Source: Hofstenia miamia | Taxonomy: Eukaryota; Xenacoelomorpha; Acoela | DNA length: 64,000 nucleotides | NCBI GenBank assembly: GCA_004352715.1 | Contig: SCFE01000063.1 | Location: 1,681,366-1,745,365 of the forward strand | Reading direction: 5' to 3' | In this document: positions 32,650 to 46,757 of the stretch, piece by piece | How positions within the stretch are numbered: the stretch's first letter is position 1 | Layout: every line of letters starts with the position of its first letter | The notes under the pieces: generated by a model | Seen by the model: only the letters and a program-made list of their open reading frames with translations | What the model was told of the DNA's origin: nothing | The model's database searches: none | Program-made: the position numbers and the translations under genes

Positions 32650-35395
32650 ATATATATACCTTAAAGTTCTTGTGAATCTAAAAAATCATTATTGCAATTT
32701 TAAACGATATGATTTGATTTTCATAAATTGCAAATTACAAATGTATCCTTTTTGAAATAATATAAAAAATATTGAACCACAACCCATTAAAAATATTCTA
32801 GGACTACACCAGACTTAAAATTTATGAAATCACAAATTAGGTCTATCTCTTGAAAGGCCATTAAATTTGTTTAAAAGCTCCTACAACCACACATATTATT
32901 TGTAGATTAATGGCTTAATGGGCAACTTAAAATGCACTGCATTGTGATTATTGTTGAGCAATTTTAATTCTAATGGAGCCCATTGCTTTCCTTTCATTAT
33001 CAGTTGAGAGTAATTGATATAGTGATATTATAAAGAGACTCGAAAACATCCTGTACCAAATCTACATGGGGTTCATAAACGATCTTCCCTGGCTTTCACT
33101 ATCTGGGGGAATTGGATATCTCACACATAAATTTGCAAGCAAAATTTTGCGATTAGAAAAATACTAAGCTTCAAGATAAAATGATTTTTCTGTTATTGTT
33201 TGTACAATTCGTTTCTATTACCAAATAATTGGTCTCATCTTCAGCATGTTTAGTGATTAATCGGCCTCTTGTTGGTTTTATATCAAAGTTTTGATACTAG
33301 CATCTATCTAGATCTTTATTAGACATTAGTGTTTTATCCAAAAGCAAAAGAATACAAAAAATGATATTAGAGCTTAGAACTTGTTGGTATATTGAGGTTT
33401 CTAGGTAAAATCAAGCAGCTTAGAAGGCCTTTAAGCTCATGAAAGCAAAGTCAGAATCAAAGCACTAATACACTTTAAGTAAACAGTAAATTTGCTGCAA
33501 TTTCCCAACATTAGACTTAAGAACTGGCATCCTTTTTTGTTAACAACAAATACGTACAGTACATACAGTATAATAGCAATATTGAATTATTAATGGTATT
33601 TGAACTATAAGTCGGTCTATTAATAAGAAGTAGTGCTCATTGTGAAAACTGAGATAATACCAGTTGCTAAAGAAAATTGAGGACTGATTTATAACTTTCT
33701 AAGAAAGGATGATACAATAAGTGTGAGATTCATAATTGAATATGAATACTGGTAAAAAGTGATTAAAATTGGCAAATTTAGTGATGATTTTTCCTCTTTG
33801 AATTGCATTTGCAGAAGATCAAGCAAATACTATATCTTATTATCTAGTATTATTACTATTGTAGTTGCAATTTAATTTCAAGATATTCAACATATTCAGA
33901 ATAAATTGAAAACTTCTTTATATGTTATTGTGGTATTTAAAAGTGTGACCAGGGCTTTAGTTCCAATATCTAAGTCAATAGTAACTCTTTGTACAGTGGT
34001 GGCCAAAACTTCATTTTTACTAAAGTCCACATTTTAAACAACAACAAGAAAATATCTCAAATTTTTGCTACACATTCTGTACTTCCTCATTCAAACATCG
34101 CTGAAATAATTGGAATGCATCGAAATTACGTGCAATAATGCAGACGTTATGGATTGGCTCTTTTTCAGAAAATACCAGTTTCCCAAGAAGTGAACATTCT
34201 CAGATTTACATTCAGTGAACTGAATGATGAGATTTTTATAACAAAAGTTATCATTCGTTTTAAAAAATCTTACTTTACATATTAGCAAGATCAATTTATA
34301 AACAATAATGCAGATAAAACATAATTCATCATTTTTTTGACCAAAATAACACAATTATTGTACATGATGACATGATTGAACAAAGTATATTGATAATGAC
34401 TTAAAATTTGATGAAATTAGGATGTGGATTCAAATTTTTTATTATCTTCTCTATGTGGGTCATCATTATAAAAATACATAATTGATACTATTGAAGATTT
34501 TAAATACTTGGCAATAGAGTTACTTTGACAAAAAGCCAGAAAAAATTGTGATCGTCTCAAAACTCTAATGAAATCTGACATTAATTGCAATATCTATTGG
34601 CTTGTGAATATGTAGAATTAGCATTATGCATATGTCAAATATGATTACTTATGCATATACATTACCTAAAATCAAAATCATATCAAATCATACCGATGTC
34701 ATTTACTAGGTGATGAAGCATTGATGTATTGTCAGGCCTCAGGGTGGTTTCCATATCTGACTACTTACAAACTCAAGTGATGAAGATTACCACAGACTCT
34801 GACTTTTAAACTATTTCAGTGTAAATATTGACTAAAATTTCTAATAAAAATTTTAGTCTAGACTGCTATTTTTAAGCATTGACATATTATATACTGTAAG
34901 TGCAACAGTCGATTATTAAAGGTCTTTGCTTTATGTCGATTGGCACAAACAAAATACAGTTTAATTTAATGACAAGCAGTGGTAATTTGGAAAATTAAGA
35001 AAATCAGGTGAAGCCATATTTATAATCTGCTTAGCAAACCTTGTAAAAGTTAGGTTAAAAAACTATATAAGTAAACGCTAAAATGTGTTAACAGATCAGT
35101 TGACTATTGCTATAGTTAACCAGTAGCACGAATTTTAATCTATCTTATTTGCAATGGCACTCGTAAGAGACCTTTCACTCGGCTTGTCTATGGGACAGAT
35201 TTTGATCCCCCCCTCACATTACGCCATGAAAGTTTCTGGGGGATCCACAGGATGTAAATCATATGTATCTATATCTATTCTAACAGTTTTTGCATATTCA
35301 TTTTTCGAAAAGTTATGAATTTTATCACATATATATATACATATATATATATATATATGTATATATGTACATATATACAGTATATGTATATATAC

Positions 35396-35444
<49 letters not shown>

Positions 35445-37339
35445 CAATTTTGATGGGGCTTGATACGAAGGGTGTAATTCTTAAATAAGTAGTAATAATA
35501 ACAATTACGTTCTCAGAGTTGAAGTTGATATCGTTGTGTAATCACATTGAAAGTTACGTAATCTTCTGATTTCATTTTGGAAAGCAATTGAAATAATTGT
35601 TCTTACAGTTACAGTACTAGCCCCACAAATCTCCATGAAATCCATGGGATGAAAATTCAACTCCACCCCACTCATTCCACAAGAGCTATGTGGATACCTG
35701 TGGGGCCCACGATTCCCCGTTTCCACCCAACTAGACAATTCTGCCTTTTGCCTTATCAACTACAGATTTTGCCTTTCAGTTATTCAACAAAGTTTAGCAA
35801 AGAAATCTGTTAAACATATCGGTTAAACAAGCATATTTAAATTTCTGTTAATCTTAATATTGTCAACAGTGGCGAAGGCACCCATAAAAATAATTCAAAA
35901 AGTTTTTCATGGTTGTGGAGTAAAATAACTTGGTTTGGTGCTTAGTGGCCAGTAATATCAAAAGTTTAGATAAAGCTTTAACTAAAGTTGTTTCAACAAA
36001 AATTTCTTCTTATAATGAGCTGAAAATGGATATTAATTATTATCAAAATTTAAATTTATTGTGGTTCTGCATAAACAAGGGATTACGCGATTAATCGCGC
36101 AGTTTCCGCACAAAATAAGCATAATTAAAGGGTAAATATTACAGGAATTGAATATATTCTTCGAATTTCACAAAATAATTTATAAAGTTTTTAAAAATGT
36201 AGCGGAATAAGTCACTGATAAATTTAAATAAACTATAATATCTGAAAAAATAAAAATACACAAAACAGTAAATGTAAAATCCATTGAAGCAGAATGGAAT
36301 TACTTTTCTCATATTTTAGTTTTAATCTAAAGATGTGGCATTTATGTTTTGATTTACTAAGCTTAGCTTACTCTTAGATTTGATACAACATTATTAATCC
36401 CAACTTGCTTCTTGTGAGATGATTTTTTCTAACTCCTCTTTATTTGATTAGTTGAACAATTATTAATTAATTCAATATAGAACATCGAACTTGTTAGCAT
36501 GAGTTCAATTCTGAAATCAATGATTAAATAAATGTAAGTAAATAGATATAAGTAGTTGATATTTTTAGAAATTTGTCTGTTTGAAATTAGTACGCAAATA
36601 ATATAGTTGTTTTTATAATGCGTATATTTTTGCAAAGCTTCTTTATGCAACTATCCAGTTTACTCTTTAGACCAAATGAAAATTGAGATAGTTAATAATT
36701 AATAATTTATATAAGTAAGGTGAATATCGGATTAGAAACAAAACACTAATTCTAAGTAGACTTATAAATCAAACTGAAAAACTGATTTTAAAAAATTACA
36801 ATTTTACAACTCTTCTTTAAATACAAACGTTTTCCTATATATCGAATAAAAAATTTGCAGCTCTATATGCTCATATGGGTACTCAAAGCAGCATGGAATC
36901 AATCTTTAGCAACTCCGGAAAACCACAACATATTTTCCTTAGTAAATTCCTTGAGTTGTTGAACTGGTTGTTACACTCCAAAGATGGATGAGCATGCGGT
37001 GCAGTGTTGGTACGGAATTTCAAATGCCAAGTGGGTTGGAGTGTGGATGGACATTTTTATTTTGTTACATGTGTAATACTAATACAATATTAATTATACT
37101 ATGAACTCTATATACTACTATTTTAGTAAAATAAGAGTAAAATGTAGGCCTACAAGACATATTGTTATTATACTTTATGCATGTGATGTAGTTTTTTGTA
37201 TTTAGAAAATAACGGGTGTGTTGCGAGTGCGGGTGAATTTTTCTAATAGATATGTGGGTGCGAAGTAATGCGGTTATAGAAAATTACACACGCGTCTATC
37301 TATGTTACAAACTGAACTTCAAATAAAGTTATAGAAAGA
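32650..37339. other. Gene-free AT-rich DNA
   Basis: Apart from the TA tract at 35329-35446 and a modestly GC-richer patch at 35600-35740, no gene or repeat was recognised. Confidence 0.45.
35329..35446. repeat. Complex TA/TGTA/TACA microsatellite
   Basis: About 118 bp of nearly pure alternating TA with tgta and tata-ca interruptions arranged almost symmetrically; likely cruciform-prone. Confidence 0.92.
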
Positions 37340-37655
37340 AATTCTAACATACCAGTGGTCATTCAACTTTGAAATGAAGTCCAATGGTTTTTCTTTGGAT
37401 ATTCTCTCACATTTTGTGTGTGTGGGATGTGGCTCCACCTTGCATAAATTTCAGATTAAGGTGTTGCCGCATTCTTCCAGTACAGCAAACTAAAATTAGT
37501 TTTTGATTCAGACTGTTCAGTGGTTGTACAAATATTCCAGAATGATAACACACTTTGAAAAGCTTTAAGTTGCTGAAGAGGACACAAGGATTATTGGCTG
37601 ACATTTTGATTAACATTATTTTTAAAACTGTTTGGAGCATGCCAATTTTCACCAT
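37340..37655 (-). pseudogene. Mariner-like transposase fragment with MQGGATSHT
   Basis: An 82-codon open frame contains KFMQGGATSHTHKM. This resembles the FMQDGATPHTA block around the second catalytic Asp of the mariner-like family seen elsewhere here, with Asp replaced by Gly. The upstream residues FVQPLNSLNQKLIL fit the PxNSxxYxxxL block loosely. There is a stop right after HKM, then a frame reading ENIQRKTIGLHFK. Flanking conservation is poor. Confidence 0.42.
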
Positions 37656-37893
37656 TTACCAAGCGGATGATTGGTAGTATCTAACCTCAAACATTTACAA
37701 GTTAGAATTAATTTATTAATTTGTGATACCATGCCTTACTTGGGTCCTCATCAATCAGACATTTTGTTCATAAAATCTGTAGATCATAATACAGATGAAT
37801 CCTTTCTAATAATTGAGTTACTCTTAAATCTACATTTGTAGTGATGGTGCAGCAACAATTGTTTTCTTCGTTCACACCAGTTATTATGAATAG

Positions 37894-37980
37894 AGTGCAT
37901 CCTCGTTTTACCGGCCAAATTGGGCTCAATTTTTAGAAAATGTTGGCCGGTTGAGCCTTTGGCAGGATAAGAAAAAAATT
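37894..37980. repeat. Probable terminal/subterminal repeat of the pogo/Tigger element
   Basis: It begins agagtgcatcctcgttttac followed by cggccaa, with an inverted partner, ttggccggttgagcc, 30 nt on. pogo/Tigger termini typically start CAGT...cctcg.tttac.g, and this lies just past the 3' end of the transposase relic. No matching opposite terminus was seen near 39.8-40.2 kb. Confidence 0.45.
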
Positions 37981-38159
37981 TTATAACTGAAATACGAACA
38001 GTGCAGCAAAGTAAATGGAGTTTATTTTTATATTTTTAAATTCTTTCTAAATCACTCAACGAAATAAATGGCCATAATGATATAAAAATAAGCGACACAT
38101 CGAATGTGTATAGCAGTTGGGCAGCATTGAACAAATAATAATAAACAAAGCAAAGAATA

Positions 38160-39774
38160 GATTGAAAATTTGAAGTCTCATCCTCATTATTCAACGAAAA
38201 TATTTTTTGACAGTTTAATCTGCATCAGTGTTCTTGCTGAAAGATGATAAGATGGAGGTTTGCTTGATGCAGCTTTCTCTTCTCTCTGCAACAAAGTCGC
38301 GATACATTATTTTCTGGGGTCGTTTTCAGTTGACAGCGATATCATGTCTAAAATCATCCATTTTATTCATGGGTTCACAATTAGATATCGAGCATTTGAA
38401 TGATTGGAGAACTTCTTCCTGTTCCTCTTTGTAATCAGCATTATCAGTTTCATTTTCAGCAGAAACCAGTGCAACAATGCCTTATTTGTTCATGTGTTCA
38501 TAACTAGGACCATCATTGCGCATCCAGTTTTGAACACCATTCTCCGACAGTGTGAGGTTCATCTTCTAAAACTGTTGGACAAAGTCATTGTTCGAAATTG
38601 CTCTGGGAGGGCTACTGGTTTGCTTGGAAGAACTTGCCAATGGAATAACTTCTTCCAAGAGTTTCTAATAGCATCTGGTGTTACCAAGTCCCAAGCAACT
38701 GCAACGGTGTCGACAACCTTGATTATATCAATCGTTTTGAGAAAATCTTGAATGGCCAAAGTTGGTTGTGATACAAGATATTTCAGAATTGCTATTCTAT
38801 GATGCCTTTTGATAGATTCAAGCACACCTTGATTCATTGGCTGTATCCGTGCAGTTACATTTGGAGGCAAAACCTTTGCAATGATCTTGCCATAATCTGA
38901 TTCAAGTTCTTCCTCACTGGGATGAATGAAGCAATTGTCAAGAAACAAAACCGCCTTTTCTTCCTGCCCAAGCTCCCTCAATTTCCGCCTTGCTTCTGGA
39001 ACGAAACAACTTGTAAACAGTACTTGAATATTGACGCGTTAGCAGAGGCATTAGCTTGATTCCAATAAACAGCTGGCAATGCATTCTTGTTAAGTTTCCG
39101 AAAGCAACATGGGTTTTTTGCCTTACCAATTAGCAATAAATGTAACTTGATGGTTCTGCTAGTATTTGCACAAGCATTTATCGTCACTCTGTCCTTTGCC
39201 TTCTTTGTCCCACCTGGCCGGTTATGTACTGACGCTAACATCTTGAAGTATAGCTTGGTGTCGTCACAATTGAAAAGCTGATCCTGTGAATAACCTTCAG
39301 CAGAGGGTTCATCAACACTTATTTTTTCACCAAAAAATTCAGATTCTTCAAGCCAAAACTAGCACAAAATCGCCATTGAAATACAGAACTGGTTGAAAAT
39401 GGTTTCGAGTTTTCACCATAAGTCATTCAATGAAACTCAGAAGCTTTCTTGAGCAAAACTGGACTGGTTGCGGGGCAGCCTTTTTCGCGCTGTTGGCAAA
39501 ACCAGATGAATAGAGCTCTATCTACCTTGTCAAAGCTCCCTCCTTTTACCTTTTTGGCAGTTTTAGTGGCAGAAGCTATCCCAAGCTCTTTTTTTTCAGT
39601 AGCAAATTTTTTAAATTTATTTTCATCTCTAAGAATATCATTAAGAGTTGACTTTCCAATGTCAAACTTAGACATAAGCATAGATTTTGGCACTTTCTGC
39701 TTTGCTAATTTACAGACTTTGAGCTTTTCTGCGATTGTCAGCAAGACTATTTTTCTCTTACAGCTGTTGTCCAT
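38160..39774 (-). pseudogene. Decayed pogo/Tigger (CENP-B-like) transposase
   Basis: N-terminus: an intact 115-codon frame, MDNSCKRKIVLLTIAEKLKV, with a psq-type HTH (LxxCxLAKxxVxxSxL...GxSTxxDI) and a CENP-B-type DNA-binding start, LFIWFCQQREKGCPATSPVL, closed by a stop. Then FGEKISVDEPSAEGYSQDQL and FNCDDTKLYFKML (first catalytic Asp), RVTINACANTSRTIKLHLL, and AVLFLDNCFIHPS (second Asp). LPPNVTARIQPMNQGVLESI follows, with Asn where the third catalytic Asp of QPMDQG normally stands. The tail runs on toward 38160 with more breaks. At least three frameshifts or stops make it inactive. Domain order and length (about 540 codons) fit Tigger. Confidence 0.85.
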
Positions 39775-39799
39775 ACTAAACTAACCAAGTCCGTAAGCA

Positions 39800-40893
39800 A
39801 TAAATGTCCACGACTGTACAGCAAAGGTGCAAAAAAATTAAGCTATCCCTAAGATAAGCAGCAAGCACTACTTTAAGCAGAAATAGCGTAGCTGTTTGAC
39901 TTTTGAAGAACATATTTTCTTCAAATTGCACTAATATTTTTTAAAAGGAAGCGTCTTTTTAGATCTAGCAGCTTTTCATTTAGCATTTCCTATTTTAAAA
40001 CTCTTGAAATTTGAATAAGAATCTTGAACGAACATGGGGTACTACTAATGAATTTTTAACATTCTAATTATTGGCGTGGCAATATACAAATATTGATCCC
40101 AATTATTTAGATCAGGGAAGGGTTTGATTGGGTTGGATATAGTCATGATAATTAATTAAGTACATCAGTTGGGTTGGTACCCCAACGCATTTCCACCTGT
40201 GGTAAAGACTACAAGAATCCATATAACAAAAACAATCAATTCCAGGTTTAGAAGAATACAAAATTTTTTGCCTAATATAATCAGATTTCATGAGAACATA
40301 TATTTTAGAAAAAATTAATAAACATATATTTCTAGTAAAACTCAGCAGAAACTATAGATTAAACACTGATTAAGTATTTTAGAAGCACATATATTTATTC
40401 TAAAACAGTGAAAATTTTCTGCTGACTTTGATGTGCACACACTTAAAATTACACAGTATAAGACAAAAAACTTAACTCATTCTCAGTGGTTTATTGACTA
40501 GAACAGGTAGTGCACATTCCATATAGTTACGACCTCAAGCATATTCAGTTAACAAAAGACGCTAATAGAGAGAAAATGAAAATATTTACATTCATCAATG
40601 ACAGTCCAAACCACCCCTACCAATTGGGAGGGAGGTGCTGGGAGAAAGGAAAAAATTAGTTCACTATTTCTAGTCTCACAAGAGGAATCAGCGGCCATTT
40701 CGTCATTATTTGCCAATGCTAAGGCGAAATTCAACCCACCTTAAATGCATGTACACTATTGTCTAGCTCTGTGCAAATTCCCTGCCTTTATGCCAGGCCG
40801 TCATATTATGTATATGTACATGTGCTTAAAATTGTAATATAATATCAATTTATTTCATATCTTTTGAAATACTAATAGTATAAGACAACTATG
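39800..40893. other. Gene-free DNA between pogo and hAT relics
   Basis: No recognised content. The expected 5' terminal repeat of the pogo element was not found. Confidence 0.4.
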
Positions 40894-41180
40894 AATAATA
40901 ATTGGGATGGGATCCGGATAGTGAATTGAATATACCGGATACCAGATAATTCTGGATAATTTGATTGCCGGGTACTGGATAATATATTGTTCAACTATTG
41001 CTAGGGCAAATAAAAATATTACTTTAAAAAACAAAATTTGACGGAGTATATTTAAATATGCCCTAAAATATGACCATCCATTTTTCAAAATGAACAATTT
41101 AGGCAATATAAAACGTTTATATTACTGAGAACAAGATATAAAACAAATACAAAAACTCTTACATAATAATAACTCAATTT

Positions 41181-41534
41181 TTAAAGCAACTGCTTCAATA
41201 AATAATTATAATAACAGAACATAAATTTCCATATGTGATTGTGGTTAAGATTTATTTCATAGGATAAGAGTTTTCTCAACACAGAGAAACATCTTTTAAC
41301 TGCAGGCGATGTTGCTTCACATTTTCGTACCTTGGCATACAATTCCGACTAAATTTCCATCCCTTTTTGTTCTATTATAGCAGTGAAACCGGTATTTTCT
41401 AATCTTGACATGATATAGGCGATTATTTCACATACATAATTTCCAAGATCAACAATAGGAGTAATAACAACATCTGGTGGAATTTCAACTCTGTCAAACA
41501 TTGAAAAACTTTTATATTCTATGATAGCAGCCAT
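41181..41534 (-). pseudogene. hAT transposase C-terminal remnant
   Basis: One frame of 118 codons with a single in-frame TAG (41349-41351). Before the stop it reads PPDVVITPIVDLGNYVCEI; after it, YAKVRKCEATSPAVKRCFSV followed by LRKLLSYEINLNHNHIWKFM. The second part is the hATC block (xVERxFSxLKxxLxxxRxxLxxxNxxxxM). The rest of the transposase upstream of 41534 is unreadable or lost. It lies inside terminal repeats typical of hAT, confirming the assignment. Confidence 0.72.
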
Positions 41535-41730
41535 AAATTAAGTACTTAGATTGTCAGCCCTTATATATTTTGGCTGAATACATTTAGCACAATTCTACAA
41601 GACGTGTGCATTGCAAAATCCATGAAATAATAATGTTCTTTTTATAATTTTTAGGTGCCAGCACGCATGGCCAGTTCTAGAAACGCGTCCACAAATGGGT
41701 AATTTCAACAATTAGCTAGCAATTAAACTT

Positions 41731-42043
41731 CTCGGGAGGAGGGGGGGGGGTAGGCCAGGAAGTACATTAATTGAAATTGAATGAATATATATATATTTTA
41801 GTTCAAATGATTTAATGCAGTCACAATCCAGTATTAATNNNNNNNNNNNNNNNNNNNNNNNNNNNNNNNNNNNNNNNNNNNNNNNNNNNNNNNNNNNNNN
41901 NNNNNNNNNNNNNNNNNNNNNNNNNNNNNNNNNNNNNCTCGGGAGGAGGGGGGGGGTAGGCCAGGAAGTACATTAATTGAAATTGAATGAATATATATAT
42001 ATATTAGTTCAAATGATTTAATGCAGTCACAATCCAGTATTAA
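41731..42043. repeat. Direct duplication flanking an N-gap
   Basis: 41733-41838 (ctcgggaggagg... to agtattaat) is repeated almost exactly at 41938-42043 across a 99-N gap. Length differences are confined to the poly-G and TA runs. It is probably an unmerged contig overlap. Confidence 0.85.
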
Positions 42044-42542
42044 TTTTTAAGCTTTTTTCCAAAAATTTAATAAAACTATGCCAGAATATGACTTTTATGA
42101 CATTTCAGCCACAAATATTACCATATATTTTTTGAAAAACAAAGATATGACTTTTTTGACTTTATAACTCCCTATCTAACTGCACCCCAGGTCTGAAAAC
42201 CATCTAATTTAAATCAGACTGCAAAATAGACTAAACAGAAAAAATATGACTTTTATGCCTTTTGGCTGTGATAATTATTAATGAAGATCAACCTCATTTC
42301 TCAATTAACATCGACTACTTGCGACTGACAATAAATAAATATTAAATAGACTACGTCCTGAAATGTCAGAAAAACTTGTTTTGTTGCATGATAACTTCCA
42401 TATCATGTAAAAATCCATTTTTAAACCAAGTTTTATCTCAGAAATACAGTATACCGGATATTTGGATCCGGTTGTGAAATTGCCGATTTTGCCGCATACC
42501 GAATCCGGATACCGGATTTCTCCACACATCCCTAAATAATGG

Positions 42543-45500
42543 TACACTTATAATTTTTTCTCAATTATTCTCAGCACATCTAACTTCCATTAGATTAAAT
42601 TAGCGATGTCACATACCCCTATGATGAATTTCGTAAAATTATATCAACATCAAATGTAAGTACTTGAGCTACAAACACGACAGAAGTCAAATGACCGAGT
42701 ATTGTTTAGCACTTATTTGCTATTTGTACACACTCTTATCATCCACCAGTTTTACACTGAGACTAAATTTACCATCATGTCACCAATATATTCATTTGAA
42801 ACAAGCTTTCTTAAGTGCCTTAGTTCTATATGCAATTGTAAATTCACAAATTAAAATTCAAATAATTATCACAAAGAAATAACTGTTATTTTACTATCTA
42901 AAACGCTTTTTAAATATACTATTCAAATTTAAAAAATGCTAAATTTTAAAATTAAAACATGTGTTCAGTTTAGACACCCTTTATACGATAAGTCTGATTT
43001 AAGCCAATCAGGACCGCATAGATATAACATATATCATAGATATTTGACACATTCCGTTCCGAATTAATTACAAGATCAGTATGTTTTAAAAACATAACTG
43101 CAAATTTTTATTTAGTTCGCTAGATGGCGTACAATCCTTTCCAAACAACATTATTAGATTATTAGAAATGTTATATTTGTATCAATCGATATAACACGTT
43201 TTAGCCATTGGCGGGGTCAAGTTTGCCTAAATTATTAATTCTTATATCTGCTGAAAGCAGAAAAGGCAGTTGGAAAAAAAATTTATTATGATAGATCCAC
43301 GTTAATAAATATAACTTCTAAAAAATTCCCTTTCCAAACTTTGTTGAGAATTTGCAATTCTGAATTGACTAAGCTTAAATAAATATGTTTTACAAATGGT
43401 GCTTGTTATAAATCTAGTTAAAGTGTGAGAAATAGTGTGTTAACGGAAAATTTGATGAATCCAAAGCAATTATTTAAGAGAATACTGTATTGTAATAACC
43501 CATGATGTGGACATATCAGCTGCATTGTGACACATGATAAGTGTAATTACGTCATAAATGCTATTTTTAATTTGAATTTGGCAATTATACGAATTCCCTA
43601 GAAAATTTTGAATTTTTTCATTTCAACCGATGCCGACCTTCTGAATAAAATTTGAACCTGCCGAGTTTCTTGTGCCAGTATCATATTTTTAAAATCTATT
43701 GTGGTGTTGCTTGATCTGTATTTATTATGGAGCTTATTTAAACATCAATATATATTGTAACATCAAAATTATTTCTAAGTAATTTTAAATCAGCATGTTT
43801 CCCCCACCAACTTATACCTAAAGATTTACTCTTCTTCATCTCATGAAACTAAAATTGGATTTTGTGTTAAAAGAAACTCTAGATTTATTTTAAAACTGTA
43901 ACATAATTGATGATAGCATTGCTCTGTCATAATGTCGCAATTTTGCGTAAATTAAGCTTTAGCATTTTACATGTATCTTTCCAACATCTTAGAAATTTTC
44001 TCATAAAATTTAATGGTGTAATATAGATACCATTCCAGATTGATTCTCATTGATGCAAAGTGTAAGCTTCTTTAAAACATTTGTGTTTTTTGAAATTTAA
44101 ATTTTATCTTTAAGATTCTACTTGTTAACTAGTGATAGTCTTTTGCAGAATGTGCATAAAATAATGGCTTTAATGATCATCGTAGATAAAGAGCTTCAGA
44201 AGCTTCAATAATCTAGAAACACACCATTTATCCATTAATTGTCTGATTAAATTTGCAACCAAGATTCCATATTGTAGAGTGAGCTTTTAGAATGATAAAT
44301 TTATCCCATTAAGACGTTCTTTGTTATTATAAAAAATTCGATTTATAAAATCAGTGGAAAAATGGAAGCCTTGGTCTTAAAACGAAAAGCACTTCCTCAA
44401 ATTGACAATTCAATGAACTGACAATAAGATTGAAATAATTCGACTTAATTTCAAGGTAGACCTGTCAAAAAATTCAATGAATTTGAAATTAGCTTAACGG
44501 GACATAAATAATTTTGATTTAGTAATTTATAGCAGTAAATTTATTATTTTTGGAATTTCCAACATAGAAATGAAATAAAATTTTCAGTGTCCCCTTGTTA
44601 GTTAAATTTACATCAGTGACTGTGACATATCTTTCGAGATTGCTTGATGATACCAGTTAAAGATTTTATTTAAATTAACAAACAAAGGACTGGTGCGATA
44701 GCGGTATTTATGATCCCTTTGTTATGACGAGTTTCGAATATTAATAATTTTTGTCGCACTATCGATATTATCCGAGCAGCAGATTTGAATAAAGATTAAA
44801 ACAATTTAGATTATAAATTGTTATTATATTATACTTTATAGAAAGTGTCCAAGAATCAATACATCTAAAAACTAAACGAGGGTGATTAGTCAGAGTGGGT
44901 TGGATTAAAAGTGGCTCTGTCCAGTTTAAATTGATTTTTTCACACTGAGCTTAACCCTGATTCTGCTAAGCATTTGACAAAATCTGTCGTAGGTTCGCAA
45001 AAATCTCCTCTTTCTTTTTTGTCTTAAATTTGTGACTTGTCGTCGAGACGACCTCTGACTTTGTGCACGGCGTGCTTTCTTCAAAAAGCAACATATTTGA
45101 GGGTAGCCCTTGTTCCCATGAGCATCACATCATTTCAACTTCTGAAAATTACATATGCGAAGAATTGGAATGTTTATGTGAAAATCGGATTACCCATAGA
45201 AAAATAATTATATTTAGCACTAATCTTCTTCATTATTATATGAACGGGCATAAACCCATAGATGTCTCCATATAAAAGGCCTTCAATATTTCTTAAGGCG
45301 GTCGTATCCCTTTTTTAAATCAGTTTTCAAAACTTTAAGAATTATTTTTCTTGTGTTTTAGATAGCTTAAATACTGTTTTTGCAAAGTATATAACTAGTT
45401 TTGCGTAATATTGTGATTTAATCACGCAAAATGCATTTAAATTTGTGTTGTTCATAAATTTACCCCTTAGCAACGCCTTAGCAAAATTTCATAAATTATT

Positions 45501-46402
45501 CATCTAAGCCTGTATTAGGAACAATGTAAATAAACTGCAACTTTTAAAGATAATTTTCTCGTGTTGACAATTTGCGAAGTGTTGTTGATATTATTGACAT
45601 TGTAACTGTGTGTATTTTTATTGTAGAATGATTCGACTTGGCATTTTTACTCTTTATAGTATTATCTAGTGCCTGGCATTCGTTATTCCGTAATTTTTTG
45701 TATCGTTAATGAAAAATATTCCTGCTAAATGAAATATTCCTGCTAAAAAGTGAAAATAATTCAAATTTTTATTTTGAACAGCTATTTTGTTTTAAAAACT
45801 ATTTTTTGAGAAAAGTGAATAAATATATAGTTTATTGGATTCCAATAATTGGTTCATTAAGATTTGATGTTTGCGATGCGAAACAACTATGGCCTAATTA
45901 ATGGCCGCCGTATTGGATAATTTGGCTAAATCTTTAAAACTTTTTTTTCATTAGCGATTTTACCTCACCCAACACTTTAAAAAAATTATTTTTACAAAAA
46001 TATTTTGAAAATTGAAAATATTGTTTAAAAGAGATGTAACCTTAACAGGTTTGAATAAAATTATTCTAAAATGTGGACAACATGGATTTTAAAGTAACAC
46101 CAGTAGAAATAAAGTTAATGAAAAATTTGTAACTACTACATTTAATATCTTCTATGTAATTTCAAATACTTATCACTAAAATATTTTCTAAAGTTGCAAT
46201 TTTACTCTCTAGTTGTACAGAATTAATATTTCCCCAAATTCTATGCTTTGGAATCACCACACAGTCATGTAATTATATAATTTCCTAAGCGTGAAAATGA
46301 AGGTTTAATCGGTCAAATGCAATTGTATAACAGCAAACTACATTCCTAAACCATCATATATGCTAAATTGCTTCGCAAATTACATAGTAAAATGAAGAAA
46401 GT
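42543..46402. other. Gene-free AT-rich DNA
   Basis: Only short ORFs without motifs, plus a 16-bp imperfect doubling, atattcctgctaaa, near 45717-45747. Confidence 0.45.
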
Positions 46403-46410
46403 AGTAACTA

Positions 46411-46757
46411 CGAGAGAGTGACAATAGAAGTTTAGGATACAAATGAATCCGACTCGACCCGACCCGACCCAAAATGCAGCCTTTGATGGGCCAATTTAAC
46501 GGTTTGAAGCAATATTTATCATCAGTCATTTTGTGATAAGGTAAAAGTATTCATTCCTTCGTATTACTTAACGTTTTGGATCTTTCTCAAATCAAATGGT
46601 GATTTGTAAAAATTTGCAAGCTTTGCTCATTCAATCAATGCTTTGAAACCGAACCCGGCCCGACCCGATCCAATGCGACAATTTGATACCCGAACCCAAG
46701 CCTAAGCGAAACCCGGAAATTGGGTTGGGTTTAATAGGATACCCGATAGCACTCTCT
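46411..46757. mobile_element. hAT-like MITE with CGACC/CCCGA subterminal repeats
   Basis: Left agagagtgacaatagaag and right gatagcactctct are complementary at the outer 8-9 bases. Nearby agtaacta (46403-46410) and agtagcta (46758-46765) look like an 8-bp TSD (7/8). Subterminal words include gacccgacccgaccc at the left and cccggcccgacccgat at the right. A related right end, ggatacccagcgtcactctat, occurs at 56295-56315. Confidence 0.6.

Larger units (their letters stand above)
40902..42534. mobile_element. hAT element relic with ATCCGG-rich subterminal regions
   Basis: The left end is ttgggatgggatccggata. The right end read inward is tagggatgtgtggagaaatc, then cggtatccgg. Flanks aataataa (40894-40901) and aataatgg (42535-42542) form a 6/8 TSD. 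It encloses a hATC-domain fragment. The apparent length is inflated by a gap-flanked duplication (41731-42043). Confidence 0.65.

Noticed and set aside
38404-39784. Plus-strand ORFs at 38404-38751, 39087-39281 and 39449-39784
   Set aside because: They are antisense shadows of the pogo/Tigger relic, which has recognisable domains on the minus strand.
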